Positions 21,599 to 31,994 of a stretch of DNA of 64,000 bases are shown piece after piece (the stretch's first letter is position 1; every line of letters starts with the position of its first letter). A program made the translations under genes and the position numbers. A model generated the notes under the pieces. That model was not told the DNA's origin and did not search any database. It saw nothing but the letters and a program-made list of their open reading frames with translations. The DNA is from Platanthera guangdongensis (taxonomy: Eukaryota > Streptophyta > Magnoliopsida > Asparagales > Orchidaceae), in NCBI GenBank assembly GCA_039583875.1, contig CM077147.1, positions 162,067,866 to 162,131,865 on the forward strand. The letters are read 5' to 3'.

Positions 21599-22040
21599 CA
21601 GCGCCTTCAGTTCCTTAGCATCGAGTGGAGGTGGGTGCAATCGGCGGCTTCAGTTCCTTGGTGTCGAGTGGAGGCGGGTGCACTCAGTGCCTTCAGTTCC
21701 TTGGCGTCAAGTGGAGCTTGTCCTGTCAGCGCCTTCAGTTCCTTGGCATCGAGTGGAGGGGAGTGCACTCAGCACATTCGGTTCCTTGGTGTTGAGTGAG
21801 GTAGGTGCACTCAGCGCCTTCAGTTCCTTGGCGTCGAGTGGAGCTTGTCCTGTCAGCGTCTTTAGTTCCTTGGCATCGAGTGAAGGCAAGTGCACTCAAC
21901 ACCTTCGGATCCTTGGTATTAAGTGAGGCGAGTGCATTCAGTGCCTTTAGTTTCTTGGTGTCAAGTGGAGCATGTCATGTCTGCACCTTCAGTTCCTTAG
22001 CGTCAAGTGGAGCTTGTCCTGTCAGTGCCTTCTGCTCTTA
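21598..22040. repeat. 42-bp tandem array in the Tat LTR (about 11 units)
   Basis: The phrase CAGTTCCTTGGCGTCGAGTG or a variant starts at about 21608, 21651, 21694, 21736, 21779, 21821, 21863, 21906, 21948, 21990 and 22032, a 42-43-bp step. Half-units CTTGGCGTCGAGTG and CACTCAGCGCC are partly complementary. It is homologous to the 41-bp array at 49000-49360. Confidence 0.88.
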
Positions 22041-22655
22041 CGCATTGAGTAGTGTGAGATCCTTCCAGAACCACATTCGCCCATTATGGGGTGCGGTTGA
22101 GTCGAGGGCTTGGCTTACCCATCACTCGCCCCTTTAGGCAAGTGGTGCTCCCATGGACCATTCTCCCAGTGGGGTCCAAAAGTAAAATTACATGGATCCC
22201 CATATAGTGCTGTAAATAGCCTTTTAGGAGAGCATAGTTTGGCTATTGACAGACCACTTTTGGCTACATATAGCCTTTTAGAACATCGGAGTTTGGCAAT
22301 TGGCAGACCACTTTTGATTTAATATAACCATTCAGAATAGTGGAGTTGCGCTATTTGCAGGACATGTTTTAAAAATTATAAATAGGCCCAAGGGGGTACC
22401 TCAGAAGGCAAGCTTTCCAGTTCACTTACTCTCTTGTATTATAGCGCTTTCTGAGGTGCCCTCAGCTCAGTACAGGCTAAGGAGGGGAAGCACTCTAAGA
22501 TCTTTCGGGTGTGTGGTGGGACCTCCGTGTTGGAGCACTGGGTCAGTGTCAAGTTCTAAGTCTTCAGTCAGCCAAGCTTGCTAGGCAAAGTAAGTGTATA
22601 GTCACCCCTTCCAGAAGGGCTCAGACTCCATAGAAGTCGGTTCCCGGTTTCAACA
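21599..22655 (+). repeat. Tat copy B 5' LTR, truncated at its 5' end
   Basis: It contains the 42-bp repeat array (21598-22040), two or three 56-bp repeats (ATAGCCTTTTAG near 22212 and 22270), a TATA box at 22377-22386 and U5 ending GTTTCAACA near 22655, before TTTTGGTGTGGTGAGCG as a possible primer site. The minus-strand LTR at 56796-57378 matches it from CTTTAGGCAAG to past the TATA box. The TG start seen in copies B-3', C and D (TGTACAA or TGTAACC) is missing here, so the left end was lost at the junction with copy A. Confidence 0.75.
22377..22386 (+). promoter_or_regulatory. TATA box of the Tat copy B LTR
   Basis: TATAAATAGG, downstream of the repeat arrays. The same site in copy C is 56854-56863 on the minus strand. 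Confidence 0.75.
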
Positions 22656-22781
22656 TTTTGGTGTGGTGAGCGTGGACAATGATTAACACCGAAAACCTTA
22701 GCGATCTCAATTTCTGGAGGCAAAGGGCAAGGTTCTGACCAGGCCGACTTGCCACCCCCTCCCCCTCTCGCCACTCTAAGC

Positions 22782-24283
22782 ATGTTTGAGGATTTCCGGC
22801 AAGAGATGCGGAACCTTATAACCTTCGCAGTCACCACTCACGGTGAGTGCTCGACACCCCCAGCCCTAGTGGTCGCAGTCCCAGCCCTAGGAGAGAACGA
22901 TCTTGTTCGGCGGCCTGGGAAGTAAGCGGCGGTAGAAGGTAGCAGGCGAGAACTCTACGGGCGAGATCTCCCAGGGCGAGTCTTGTTCCCTGGCTCGGCG
23001 AATGCAGGATGTCCCGGCGAGATGGAGGCACGAGATCGCCCGGCTCACCCGACATGGGAAGGGAGTCTCTTCAGCAAGCTGGTCTCATCCGCCACAGTTT
23101 CATAGGGGTTTCGCGAGACAGAAATGTCCTACTACACCGGGAGGGACGACCCGTTCCAACACATCCAATGGTTAGAGGATGTGGTTTCTATCTGTCAGAC
23201 ACTAGATTACTTCAAGTATCGACTCTTCGTCATCATCCTCAAGGAGAAGACAAGGGATTGGTTCCATCAGCTGCTGTCCTGCTCCATCTAATGTTACAAG
23301 GACTTGCATCGAGGGTTCTTATTGAGGTTCACCACTTTCAAGAGGATCTAGAGGGAGTTGGAGTCCCTGTTTCTTGTCAAGCAGGGAGTGAATGAGACTC
23401 TAGGGAGCTATGTGGACCAGTTCCAAGAGGAGGTTCTCCAAGTATAGGAGATGACGGGGCACACCCTCTTGGCGGCCTTCACCCTAGGGCTTTAGCAGGG
23501 ATTCTTCAAGATGGAGCTGAAGAGGGTGTCTTCGCTGTCCTTTGAGGAGCTGATTTAGAGGGATGCCCGGGAAGTAGAGGGGGAGGTGTCCAACCCTGCG
23601 TTTTCCAGGAATTTAGCCAGATGGGTTGCAGAGGAGGAGAAAGAGCCAAGAGGTGGCAAGATGCAGGAGGCCAAGAGGGCAGAGGCCAGGAAGAGGGAGC
23701 TGTAACAGTAGCAGCAGCAATCGGGATAGGGCCACAAGGAGCCGAATAATTGGCTAGGCTGGAGGAAGCCAAAGCGGCATGACCAGGGGCTGAGGAGAGG
23801 TTTCCATGGAGGAGACGACCGCCAAGGGGGGCAAGGCCAGTTCAACCCTCCAAGTTAGAGGCGGGGCCAAAGGCCCCCTCTCCCCAATCAATACCAAGAT
23901 ATGGAGATAGCTCTGGGGAGGAGGAGGAGAGGAGTGCAGAGGAGAAGGATGGAGGGTAGAGCAGAGCTGCCCTACTATGACTTCCACCAGGAGGAAGGGC
24001 ATGCTACAACTACCTATCCAGAGTTCTTGGAGATGAGGGGGGCTGGAGGGCAAGCCCAACAGCAGCAGCACTGTCAGGAGGTGCAGAAATAAAAGGTCCT
24101 GCCAGGGGTAGAGGAGGACATGTGTGAGGATCGGGCCGATGTTAGAGGCCGAGAAGGGATCAGAGTGATCCATATGGGGGGAGTTAAGGCCGCCCGCAAG
24201 GCGAGCCTCCACACCATGTACTGGCAGAGTGTTGGCTCCACATCCCTAACCCCACCCCAGATGAGAAGATTACCTTCTCTAGG
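22782..24283 (+). pseudogene. Tat copy B gag, 5' portion, interrupted by copia-1
   Basis: The frame opens at ATG 22782 (MFEDFRQEMRNLITF) and stays in frame through stops near 22924 and 23103 to YYTGRDDPFQHIQWLEDVV and LKEKTRDWFHQLL, then YKDLHRGFLLRF, ETLGSYVDQFQEEVLQV and LLAAFTLGL: the order of a Retrotrans_gag domain. Further stops follow (23289, near 23385, 23443, 23492 and later), several being TAG where Gln is usual (GL*QGFF). Downstream is a Gln/Lys/Arg-rich basic region and a degenerate zinc-finger-like FHQEEGHATT with its Cys residues changed to Tyr. The frame is split by copia-1 at 24284 and resumes at 36906 with protease. Confidence 0.85.
24277..24283. repeat. Left flanking direct repeat CTCTAGG of copia-1
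   Basis: CTCTAGG lies directly before the LTR TG and again directly after the final CA (36906-36912). Seven bases is longer than the usual 5-bp copia duplication. Confidence 0.85.
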
Positions 24284-26231
24284 TGTTGGATCCCTAGTTG
24301 ATTTGGGCTAGGTTCACTGACTTAGGATGTGACCCCTTTTGTATAGCCAGGGTCAATTTGTGTCCTAGAGTCTTGGTTAAGTCCTTAGGCTCAACTCCAA
24401 ATGGACCAGCTTTCATCAAGAGCCTCAGAGACTCCAGACTCACAAGTTTCTCAAGACTAAGTAAAGTGAGTTCGATGTTCGTCGAACTCAGATAGACGAA
24501 AGGAATGCTGCGCTCGACGATCGTGAGACAATTCGTAGTGCTGAGCTCGACGATCTAAGTTCTCTGTTCGATGAAAATTCAGTTTCTTCTTCAAGCCAAA
24601 GTCAGAAGGACTTCAAATTTTTCTAAGTCCAGCTTCAAGCTTCGGTCGACGAATTATATTCTGAGCTCGACGAACTTGGACTTCAAGTTCACAGCTTCTC
24701 AGGTCGACGAAGTCAGCTTCTCAGGTCGACGAATGATAATCTCTACTCGACGATTTCTGGACTCAGAGAATCTGTGTCGACACTTAGGGTTTGTGTCGAC
24801 ACCAGTCAACTTGTGTCGACACCAGGATTTCAGTCGACACTAACTTGTGTCGACACCAGGATTTCAGTCGACACCAGCTTCTGTCGACACCAGGATTTCA
24901 GTCGACACCAGCTTCTGTCGACACCAGAGGATTTGTGTCGACACCAAGATCAATCTGTCGACACCAGCTTATGTCGACACATCATTTCAGCAGATGCAGG
25001 ATATTTTGTCCAAGTCCAGAACTTTTCTCAGGTCGACGATTCTATTTCTCAGCTCGACGAATGAAGAATGTCTGTCAGATGTATGAAGATTGTCTGGTCG
25101 ACGAACTCTATCAAGCTCATCCCGACGAACTCAAGCTCAGCTCGACGAACACAAGTTCAGCTCGACGAAATGTGTTCTTCGTTCGACGAATCCAGATTAG
25201 GTTTTCTTCAAGGTTCCCGTCCCGTTTCTTGGCGCTGATTCCTGAATATTTAATGCCAGATCTTCTCGGAATGTTACCGTTAGAACGCGCATTGACTATG
25301 GACAATTACATGCCATTTTTCCATGGGACGGTTAGGAAAGTCATTGATGGCTGATTCTTTCCAAGGCCGACTGTAATTACTACTCGACAATTTTAAAAAG
25401 TTTGAATATCCCTTAGTCAGATAGACACAGAGACAGACAAGAAAATAGAGAATCAAGCAGAGTTCAAAAATTACAGTACAGAAGATACTCAAAAGTTGCA
25501 GATGAACAATCATTCAAATAAAAAGTTCTTGACTGCAATCAGCCTTGACCAGAGAACTCTCTCAAGAAGAAGAAGAAGAACAACTAAATTCAATCAAGAG
25601 TCTTCTTCTTTCTATTCACAGGATAACTTCAAAGGACAACAATCAATCAATCTGTCAAAGAAGTTCCTGAGGCAGTTCTGGTCCAGGCATTCTAGGTCAT
25701 TGAAGGCCTATCACCCTGAAGCAGTGCTCCAGCATTCCTGACCAATTCAAGATCTCAGGGGGAGCAAGAGCTGCTACATCAATCCATAAGTCTTCTCTCT
25801 GACTGTTGACAGAGAAGACACTATCACCCTCTCTCTCATTCCTGTACAGGGTTTTAAATCCCTTCAAAATTATTCTGGTTGCAAGTCTCCTTCCAAAAGA
25901 CTTGAGGGTTTGGTTTTTGGGGACCTGATCAAAACCCATTGGTGCCCAGGACACCTGATCAACTCATCCTGCAGTGGATTCCTACCTAGGGTGGTAGAAG
26001 AGTGGATGTACCCAGATTGATTGGGGAACCACTATAGCTCCTTGTGTCTTCTGGTTGCTTGTTTTTCTTTTGTTTTCTGGCTGTGATCTGTGATTTCTCC
26101 GTGTTTACATTTACTTTTTATTATTTGCTTCCCTGTTCACTTAGGTTTACAACAGTTGTAAAAAGTTTTTAGTAAGCACCATACTCTATTCACCCCCCTC
26201 TAGAGTATATCAGATTTAACTTGCACTTTCA
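24284..26231 (+). repeat. 5' LTR of copia-1 (1948 bp)
   Basis: Starts TGTTGGATCCC and ends CTTGCACTTTCA, two bases before the primer binding site. The U3 array occupies 24471-25190. No clear TATA box is visible; GAATATTTAATG near 25241 is a weak candidate. It is one array unit (about 34 bp, near 24890) longer than the 3' LTR. Confidence 0.95.
24471..25190. repeat. U3 array of TCGACGA/TCGTCGA with a block of TGTCGACACC
   Basis: About 18 copies of (G/C)TCGACGA or its complement TCGTCGA flank a central block (24776-24980) of about ten (TG)TCGACACC(AG) sites. So one LTR carries both the copia-2 motif and a second motif with the same TCGA core. Confidence 0.92.
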
Positions 26232-26233
26232 AT

Positions 26234-26246
26234 TGGTATCAGAGGC
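26234..26246 (+). other. Primer binding site of copia-1
   Basis: TGGTATCAGAGGC, complementary to the initiator Met tRNA 3' end (TGGTATCAGAGC) with one inserted G, two bases after the LTR. Confidence 0.92.
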
Positions 26247-26388
26247 AGGTTGGTTAAAAATACCACATCTTCCAGGTTGGTTAAAATATCACACCTTAGT
26301 GGTTGCACAGGCTAACACCTGAACCCAAAGATCCCTCTAGTTAGATCTGCTTGTTTATGTTTTTTTTAGATTTATTTCTTCACAGAAC

Positions 26389-28404
26389 ATGGCCCAAAAC
26401 AAAGATTATGCTAGCACCAGACCTCCAGTGTGCAATCTATCTAAGTTTGCACTTTGGAAGGCAAGGATTAGACTGTACATGAACTCTATTGACGAAGACA
26501 TTTTCAATTCTGTTTTGACAGTGTGTCCAAGACCCCCAGAAAATACAAGTACAAGTGATGTTCCACCTCCTTCAAGAACAGATGCTGAAATCAAGAAATG
26601 GAAAGTTGCAGATGCAAAGGCTATGAATATTTTAGCTCAGACTATGTCTGATGAAATATTCCAAAAAGTAGCTGAATGCAACTCAGCAAAGGACATCTGG
26701 GATAAGGTATCTGAGATAGTCTTAGGATTTGCTGTTTAGAGAAAAGATAGAAGATCTCATCTCATAACCCAGTATGAGAATTTCAAGAAAGGAGAAGCTG
26801 AGTCAGTAGCAGACATGTATAATAGACTCAGTCCCATAGTCAATGAGCTGAAAACTTTGGACAAGGAGATCTCATTGACTGAGCTAAATGATAAAATCTT
26901 AATGTGCTTCCCAAGCACTTGTGACTCAAGGATCTGGACAATCAAGGATGCCAGAAGCCTAAATGAGATCACAACTGAAGCTCTCTTGGGCAAGCTCAAG
27001 TCTTATGAGCTGCTCATCAAAAATAGAGAAGAAGAGCAGAAGGCTGCTTCACCAGCAGTCAGAAAAGAGAAGTCAATAGCTTTCAAAGCCATTGAAGATT
27101 AGCCTGAAGACAAAGTCACAGGCAATGAGGAGCTGCTAAGCCTACTGGCCAAAAGATTCTACAAAATGGCCAGGAAAGATTTCAGGAAAAAGTCTTCCAG
27201 AGGGCATGACAAGCCAAGGTATGACAGATCAAATAACAAAGAGATTATTTGCTTTGGATGCAGGAAACCAGGCTACATGGTGTCTGACTGTCCAGAAAAT
27301 CAGTATAAGGACAAAAAGGACAGGAAGGAGAGAAGAAAAGATAAAGACTTCAGGAAGAACAGCAATGACAAACCCTCCTCCAGCAAGAACAAACACACCA
27401 GGAAGGGGTTTGTAGCTGAATCTTGGAGTGAGACAGAAGAAGAATCTGAAGCTTCATCCAGCTCAAGTGATGATGAAGATGATGCTGAAGAAAAATAATT
27501 CTACATGATGGCTATCAATGCCTCACAACAAAATTCTGATGTAGAAGAGTCAGAATCTGAATCAGGGACTCAATCTGAAGAGGACCAGGTAATAGACTCA
27601 TTTGATTTCAATTCAGAGGACTTTAAATGTGAGTTTAAGGCACTTTGTTTAGATCTATTGAAATCTGAAAAAGAAATTATTTCTCTCAGAAATCAACTAT
27701 CTGAACAAAGCACCTTAAAATCAGAAAACCTCAAACTCTCTGAGGAGTTGGAATGTTGTAGGGAGCAGATAGCTTCACTGAAAAGTGAACTATCACAGGC
27801 CAAGAAGTTTGAAGAATCCCTCAATGGGAGAAGTATCAAACTAATGGACATCACAAGCACAGTGAACTCAAGATTCAACAGTACACTGGGCTTGGGTGCT
27901 TCATCCAGCCAACCTATAGTATTATCAACCCCAATTAAATTTATCTCTGATAAAGGTAAGAGAGTTATAGAGGTAGCTAGGAAGAATTCTGATCTATCTA
28001 AGAAAACCAAAGTTCAACAGAATTCGTCGAACAGAGCTCGACGATCGTCGAATGGAGCTCAACGATCTCAGGCTAAATCGTCGAACTCAGGTCGACGAAT
28101 CCTGAACCCTAAACTCTGGCATGGTCGATCTTCGAACGGAGCTCGACGATCTGACCCAAGATCGTCGAACTCAGCTCAGAGATCGTCGAACAGAGCTCAG
28201 AGTTTTGAAAACTCTTTCAAAGGCAAATCAAAGTTCAATCCTAGAGGTTCTTCATCCCAAAGATTTAACCCTTATACTGAATGGATAATACTTCCAAGGG
28301 GATATCATCCTGAAGGCTATAAGATCCAACCAGGGATGTCTTTTATTTCTGAATTCAAATGTTATCAACCTAGGCCCAAGGTAAACCGGGTCAAAAATAA
28401 GTAA
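26389..28404 (+). pseudogene. Copia-1 gag with an embedded motif array, four stops
   Basis: The frame starts at ATG 26389 (MAQNKDYAS; LSKFALWKARIRLYM). It holds a UBN2-like gag domain (MSDEIFQKVAECNSAKDIW, LTELNDKILMCFP) and a zinc knuckle near 27250 in which the His is replaced by Tyr (CFGCRKPGYMVSDC). An acidic Ser/Glu region and a coiled-coil-like stretch (LRNQLSEQSTLKSENLKLSE) follow. Stops are TAG 26737, TAG 27100, TAA 27496 and TAA 28402, all in one frame. At 28023-28200 the coding sequence contains the TCGTCGA/TCGACGA motif of the LTR, giving repeats such as SSNRARRSSNGARRS. The His-to-Tyr change would weaken zinc binding. Confidence 0.9.
28023..28200. repeat. TCGTCGA/TCGACGA motifs inside the copia-1 gag coding region
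   Basis: About nine copies of TCGTCGAAC, GCTCGACGATC or a degraded form, spaced 8-25 bp, in the open gag frame. They match the motifs of the LTR U3 and of the pol/extra-ORF spacer of the same element. Confidence 0.9.
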
Positions 28405-28420
28405 ATTGTTTTATGTGTAG

Positions 28421-31400
28421 GTGAAGACCTATCCAACATCAAACCAACAATGGTATCTGGATAGTGGGTGCTCAAAGCACATGATAGGAAACAAGGACAA
28501 TTTCACATCCTTCAAGGCCAAGCTTGGACCCAAAGTAATATTTGGTGATTCAAACTTTGGACTAACAAAAGGATATGGTGCAGTGCAGATTGGCACAGTC
28601 ACATTCAAGAAAGTAGCCTATGTGGAAGGACTAAAGCACAACTTGATCAGTATCAGTCAACTATGTGATGAAGGCTACCAAGTGACTTTCAGCAAATCCT
28701 TATGCAAGATCAAATCAGAGGACAACACAACTGTGTTGACAGGTAAAAGGAAAGGTAACATCTATTTAGTAGACTTTCTTTCAACTAAAGTATATATTTT
28801 CTTGTTTAACTCTATTAGTAGACCTAATTAACTATGACATAAGAGATTAGGACATATAAACCTTAGAACCATTGGTAGGCTATCCAAGGACAATCTTGTT
28901 AGAGGACTACCATCTGGCCCCTACAAGAAGGAAGGACTCTGCAGGGCTTGTAAATTAGGCAAGCAAACCAAAAATAGTTTCAAGTCACTTAATAAGAGTG
29001 ATTCACCTAGGATTTTGTATCTGTTACACATGGATCTTTTTGGACCCATTACAGTACAAAGCTTACGAGGGAAATATTATACTTTAGTGGTTGTAGATGA
29101 CTTCTCTAGATTCACATGGGTGTTCTTTCTGAGGAAGAAGTCTGATAACTTTAAGTGTTTGACAGAGTTTCTCAAATGCATACAGATTGAGTTCAACACT
29201 CACATTGCCCTGATCAGAAGTGATCATGGGACAGAGTTTGATTCTCTTCTTATGCAAGAGTTCTGTCAGAGTGAAGCGATCAGACAAACTTTCTCAGCTC
29301 CTAGAACTCCTCAACAAAATGGGGTAGCTGAAAGGAAAAATAGAACCCTTATTGAATCTGCCACTACATTGTTGTCAGATGCTCATCTTCCTCTACCCTT
29401 TTGGGCAGAGGCAGTGAACACCTCCAACTATGTGTTGAATATAAGTTTAATACATAAACTGAAGGACAAGACTCTCTATGAATTACTCAAAGGAAGAAAC
29501 ATAAAGTAGATTATTTTAAAATCTTTGGTTGTATTTGTTACATTCACAATAATGACAAGAGATACATAACAAAATTTCAAGCAAAAGCTGATGAAGGAGT
29601 GTTTCTGGGATACTCCATGGCAAGTAAAGCTTATAGGGTATATAATAAATCAACTCTTAAAATTGAAGAATCTGTTCATGTATCTTTTGATGAGACTAAC
29701 CTGTCATACAAGGAGAAAGAAATTTCTACCATTAGATCTTTGCAGGTTCCACCACTGTGTGAGTATATGGATGGACTGAACCTTACCCAAGAGGTATCAA
29801 ACCATCCCACTCCACAGGATGCTGAAGATAGTGATGAGAAAAGTCAAGAGAAAGTGGCTGAACTTCCCCCAACAGCTAGTATCATTCCCCAAGAAGAATT
29901 AAATACTGAAGCTGTTGCTCAACCAACTCCACCAACTGATCTTGTCACACTTAGAGATCACCCCAGATCTCAAGTAATTGGAGACATCTCAGTAGGTGTA
30001 CAGACAAGACATCAACTCAACCAAGACTTGATGCATGCCTGTTTTCTCTCTCAAATTGAACCTCTCACCATACATGAGGCAGAGCAAGATCCCCACTGGA
30101 TCATTGTAATGCAAGAGGAACTCAATCAGTTTGAGAGATGTAGAGTTTGGGATTTGGTTCCAAGACCCATAACTATCCAGTTATTGGAACCAAATGGGTC
30201 TACAGAAACAAGTTGGATGCTCAAGGCAACATAGTGAGGAACAAGGCTAGGCTTGTTGCTCAAGGCTACAGACAAGAGGAAGGAATAGACTATGACCAAA
30301 CCTTTGCCCCTGTTGCAAGTTTAGAGGCCATTAGGATATTCCTTGCCTATGCAGCTTACAAGAGATTCAAGGTATACCAGATGAATGTCAAAAGTGCATT
30401 CCTAAATGGAGTGCTTCAAGAAGAGGTTTATGTAGAACAACCTCCAGGTTTTATCTCTCCAACTCAACCCTCTTTTGTTTTTAAATTGCATAAAGCTCTC
30501 TATGGTCTAAAGCAAGCTCCAAGAGCTTGGTATGAGACCCTAGCAAGCTTTCTCTTAGAGAATGAATTTACAAGAGGAACCATAGATAAAACACTTTTCA
30601 CTAGACATCATAAGGACCAAATACTGTTAGTACAAATATATGTGGATGACATTATTTTTGGGTCTACTGATCCCAAATTATGCAAGAGGTTTGCTGACCT
30701 CATGCATTCAAAATTTGAGATGAGTAGCATGGGTGAGCTTTCCTACTTCCTTGGTCTCCAAGTGAAGCAGCTCCGAGATGGTATCTTCCTCTCCCAAGCT
30801 AAGTGTGCTAAAGAGCTTATCAAAAAGTTTGGGATGGGTGATGCTTCAGGGATGAAAACCCCTATGACTACAAATGCTATTGTGGATTCTGATGCAGCAG
30901 GGAAACCTGTAGATCAAAAAATTTATAGGGCAATTTTTGGATCCCTATTATACCTAACAGCTAGCAGACCTGACATAATGTTTGCCACATGCCTTTGTAC
31001 TAGGTTCCAAGTGAACCCTAAAGAATCTCACCTTATTTTCCTAAAAAGAATTTTGAGATATATAAAGAGTTGCCCTAATCTAGGACTCTGGTATTCTGCA
31101 GAGTCAGAGTTTGAGTTAACTGGATACTCAGATGCTGACTATGCTGGATGTAGAGTGGACAGGAAAAGTACCTCTGGAACATGCCAGTTCCTTGGTATGA
31201 GACTTGTCTCCTAGTTTTGCAAAAAGCAGACATCTGTGTCAACATCAACTGCAGAAGCAGAATACATGGCTGCTGGTAGTTGCTGTTCACGAATACTATG
31301 GATATAAAACCAACTCTTAGATTATGGTGTCAACTTAAATAATTCAACCTTATTTTGTGATAATACTAGTGCTATTGCTATAGCACAGAATCCAGTACAC

Positions 31401-31592
31401 CATTCTAGGACCAAACATATTGAAATAAGACATTATTTCATTAGAGATAATGTGAACAAAAAGAAAATTAACTTGATCCACATTCCTACTGATCTACAGA
31501 GAGCAGATATTTTCACCAAGCCTTTGGATGAGAAAACTCATCTGTTCTTTATAAATCAACTGGGAATGATTGATGGAGAAGAGTTAACCTAG
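28421..31592 (+). pseudogene. Copia-1 pol (protease, integrase, RT, RNase H), broken
   Basis: Protease [14 protein letters not shown] (28451), GAG-pre-integrase (HKRLGHINLRTIGRL, with TGA at 28835 where Trp is expected), integrase ([34 protein letters not shown]), RT ([24 protein letters not shown] near 30640) and RNase H ([33 protein letters not shown]) to TAG at 31590. Frame changes occur near 29500 and 30180, and TAG lies at about 31212 where Trp is expected. Pol is also in a different frame from gag. The element could not make its own reverse transcriptase. Confidence 0.95.
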
Positions 31593-31599
31593 TTTCTGT

Positions 31600-31880
31600 C
31601 TGCATTCGACGAATTTTCCAGAGTTCGTCGAATGGAGTTCGACGAATTAGGGAAAGTTTGAGAGATTCTCGTTGAATGAAGATCGACGAATTCTCTGTGT
31701 GGGGAAACAACTTTCGTCGACCAGCGATCGACGAACTTTGCTTTATGAAGACATTTCATCGAACGGAGATCGACGAACTGTTTTCGATTCTTCTGGATGA
31801 GATCGACGAATTATCTGTCTATATTTTATTTCGTCGAGCTCAGTTCGAAGAATTTTTCTTTCTCGTGGAACGGAGTTTGT
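31600..31880. repeat. TCGACGA array between pol and the extra ORF of copia-1
   Basis: About 13 TCGACGA/TCGTCGA sites (for example 31607, 31624, 31638, 31682, 31713, 31727, 31770, 31803), ending about 110 bp before the extra-ORF ATG. This is the same position that the TGTCGACAC array holds in copia-2. Confidence 0.92.
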
Positions 31881-31899
31881 CGATTCATATTCTGAAAAT

Positions 31900-31994
31900 C
31901 CTATATCTAGGTTTTTCTTCGACCTCTGTCCCACGCTTTCAGTTCCCTTGCTCTTGATCGCCGTTTCTCTCTGTTTTTTTCTTGCAGGACATCA
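31900..31994 (+). promoter_or_regulatory. Candidate internal promoter and leader of the copia-1 extra ORF
   Basis: After the array come CCTATATCTAGG (31901-31912, TATA-like but weak), a T/C-rich leader and CTTGCAG (31981-31987), which could be a splice acceptor, just before ATG at 31995. It is weaker than the copia-2 internal promoter, and either a promoter or a spliced leader is possible. Confidence 0.4.
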
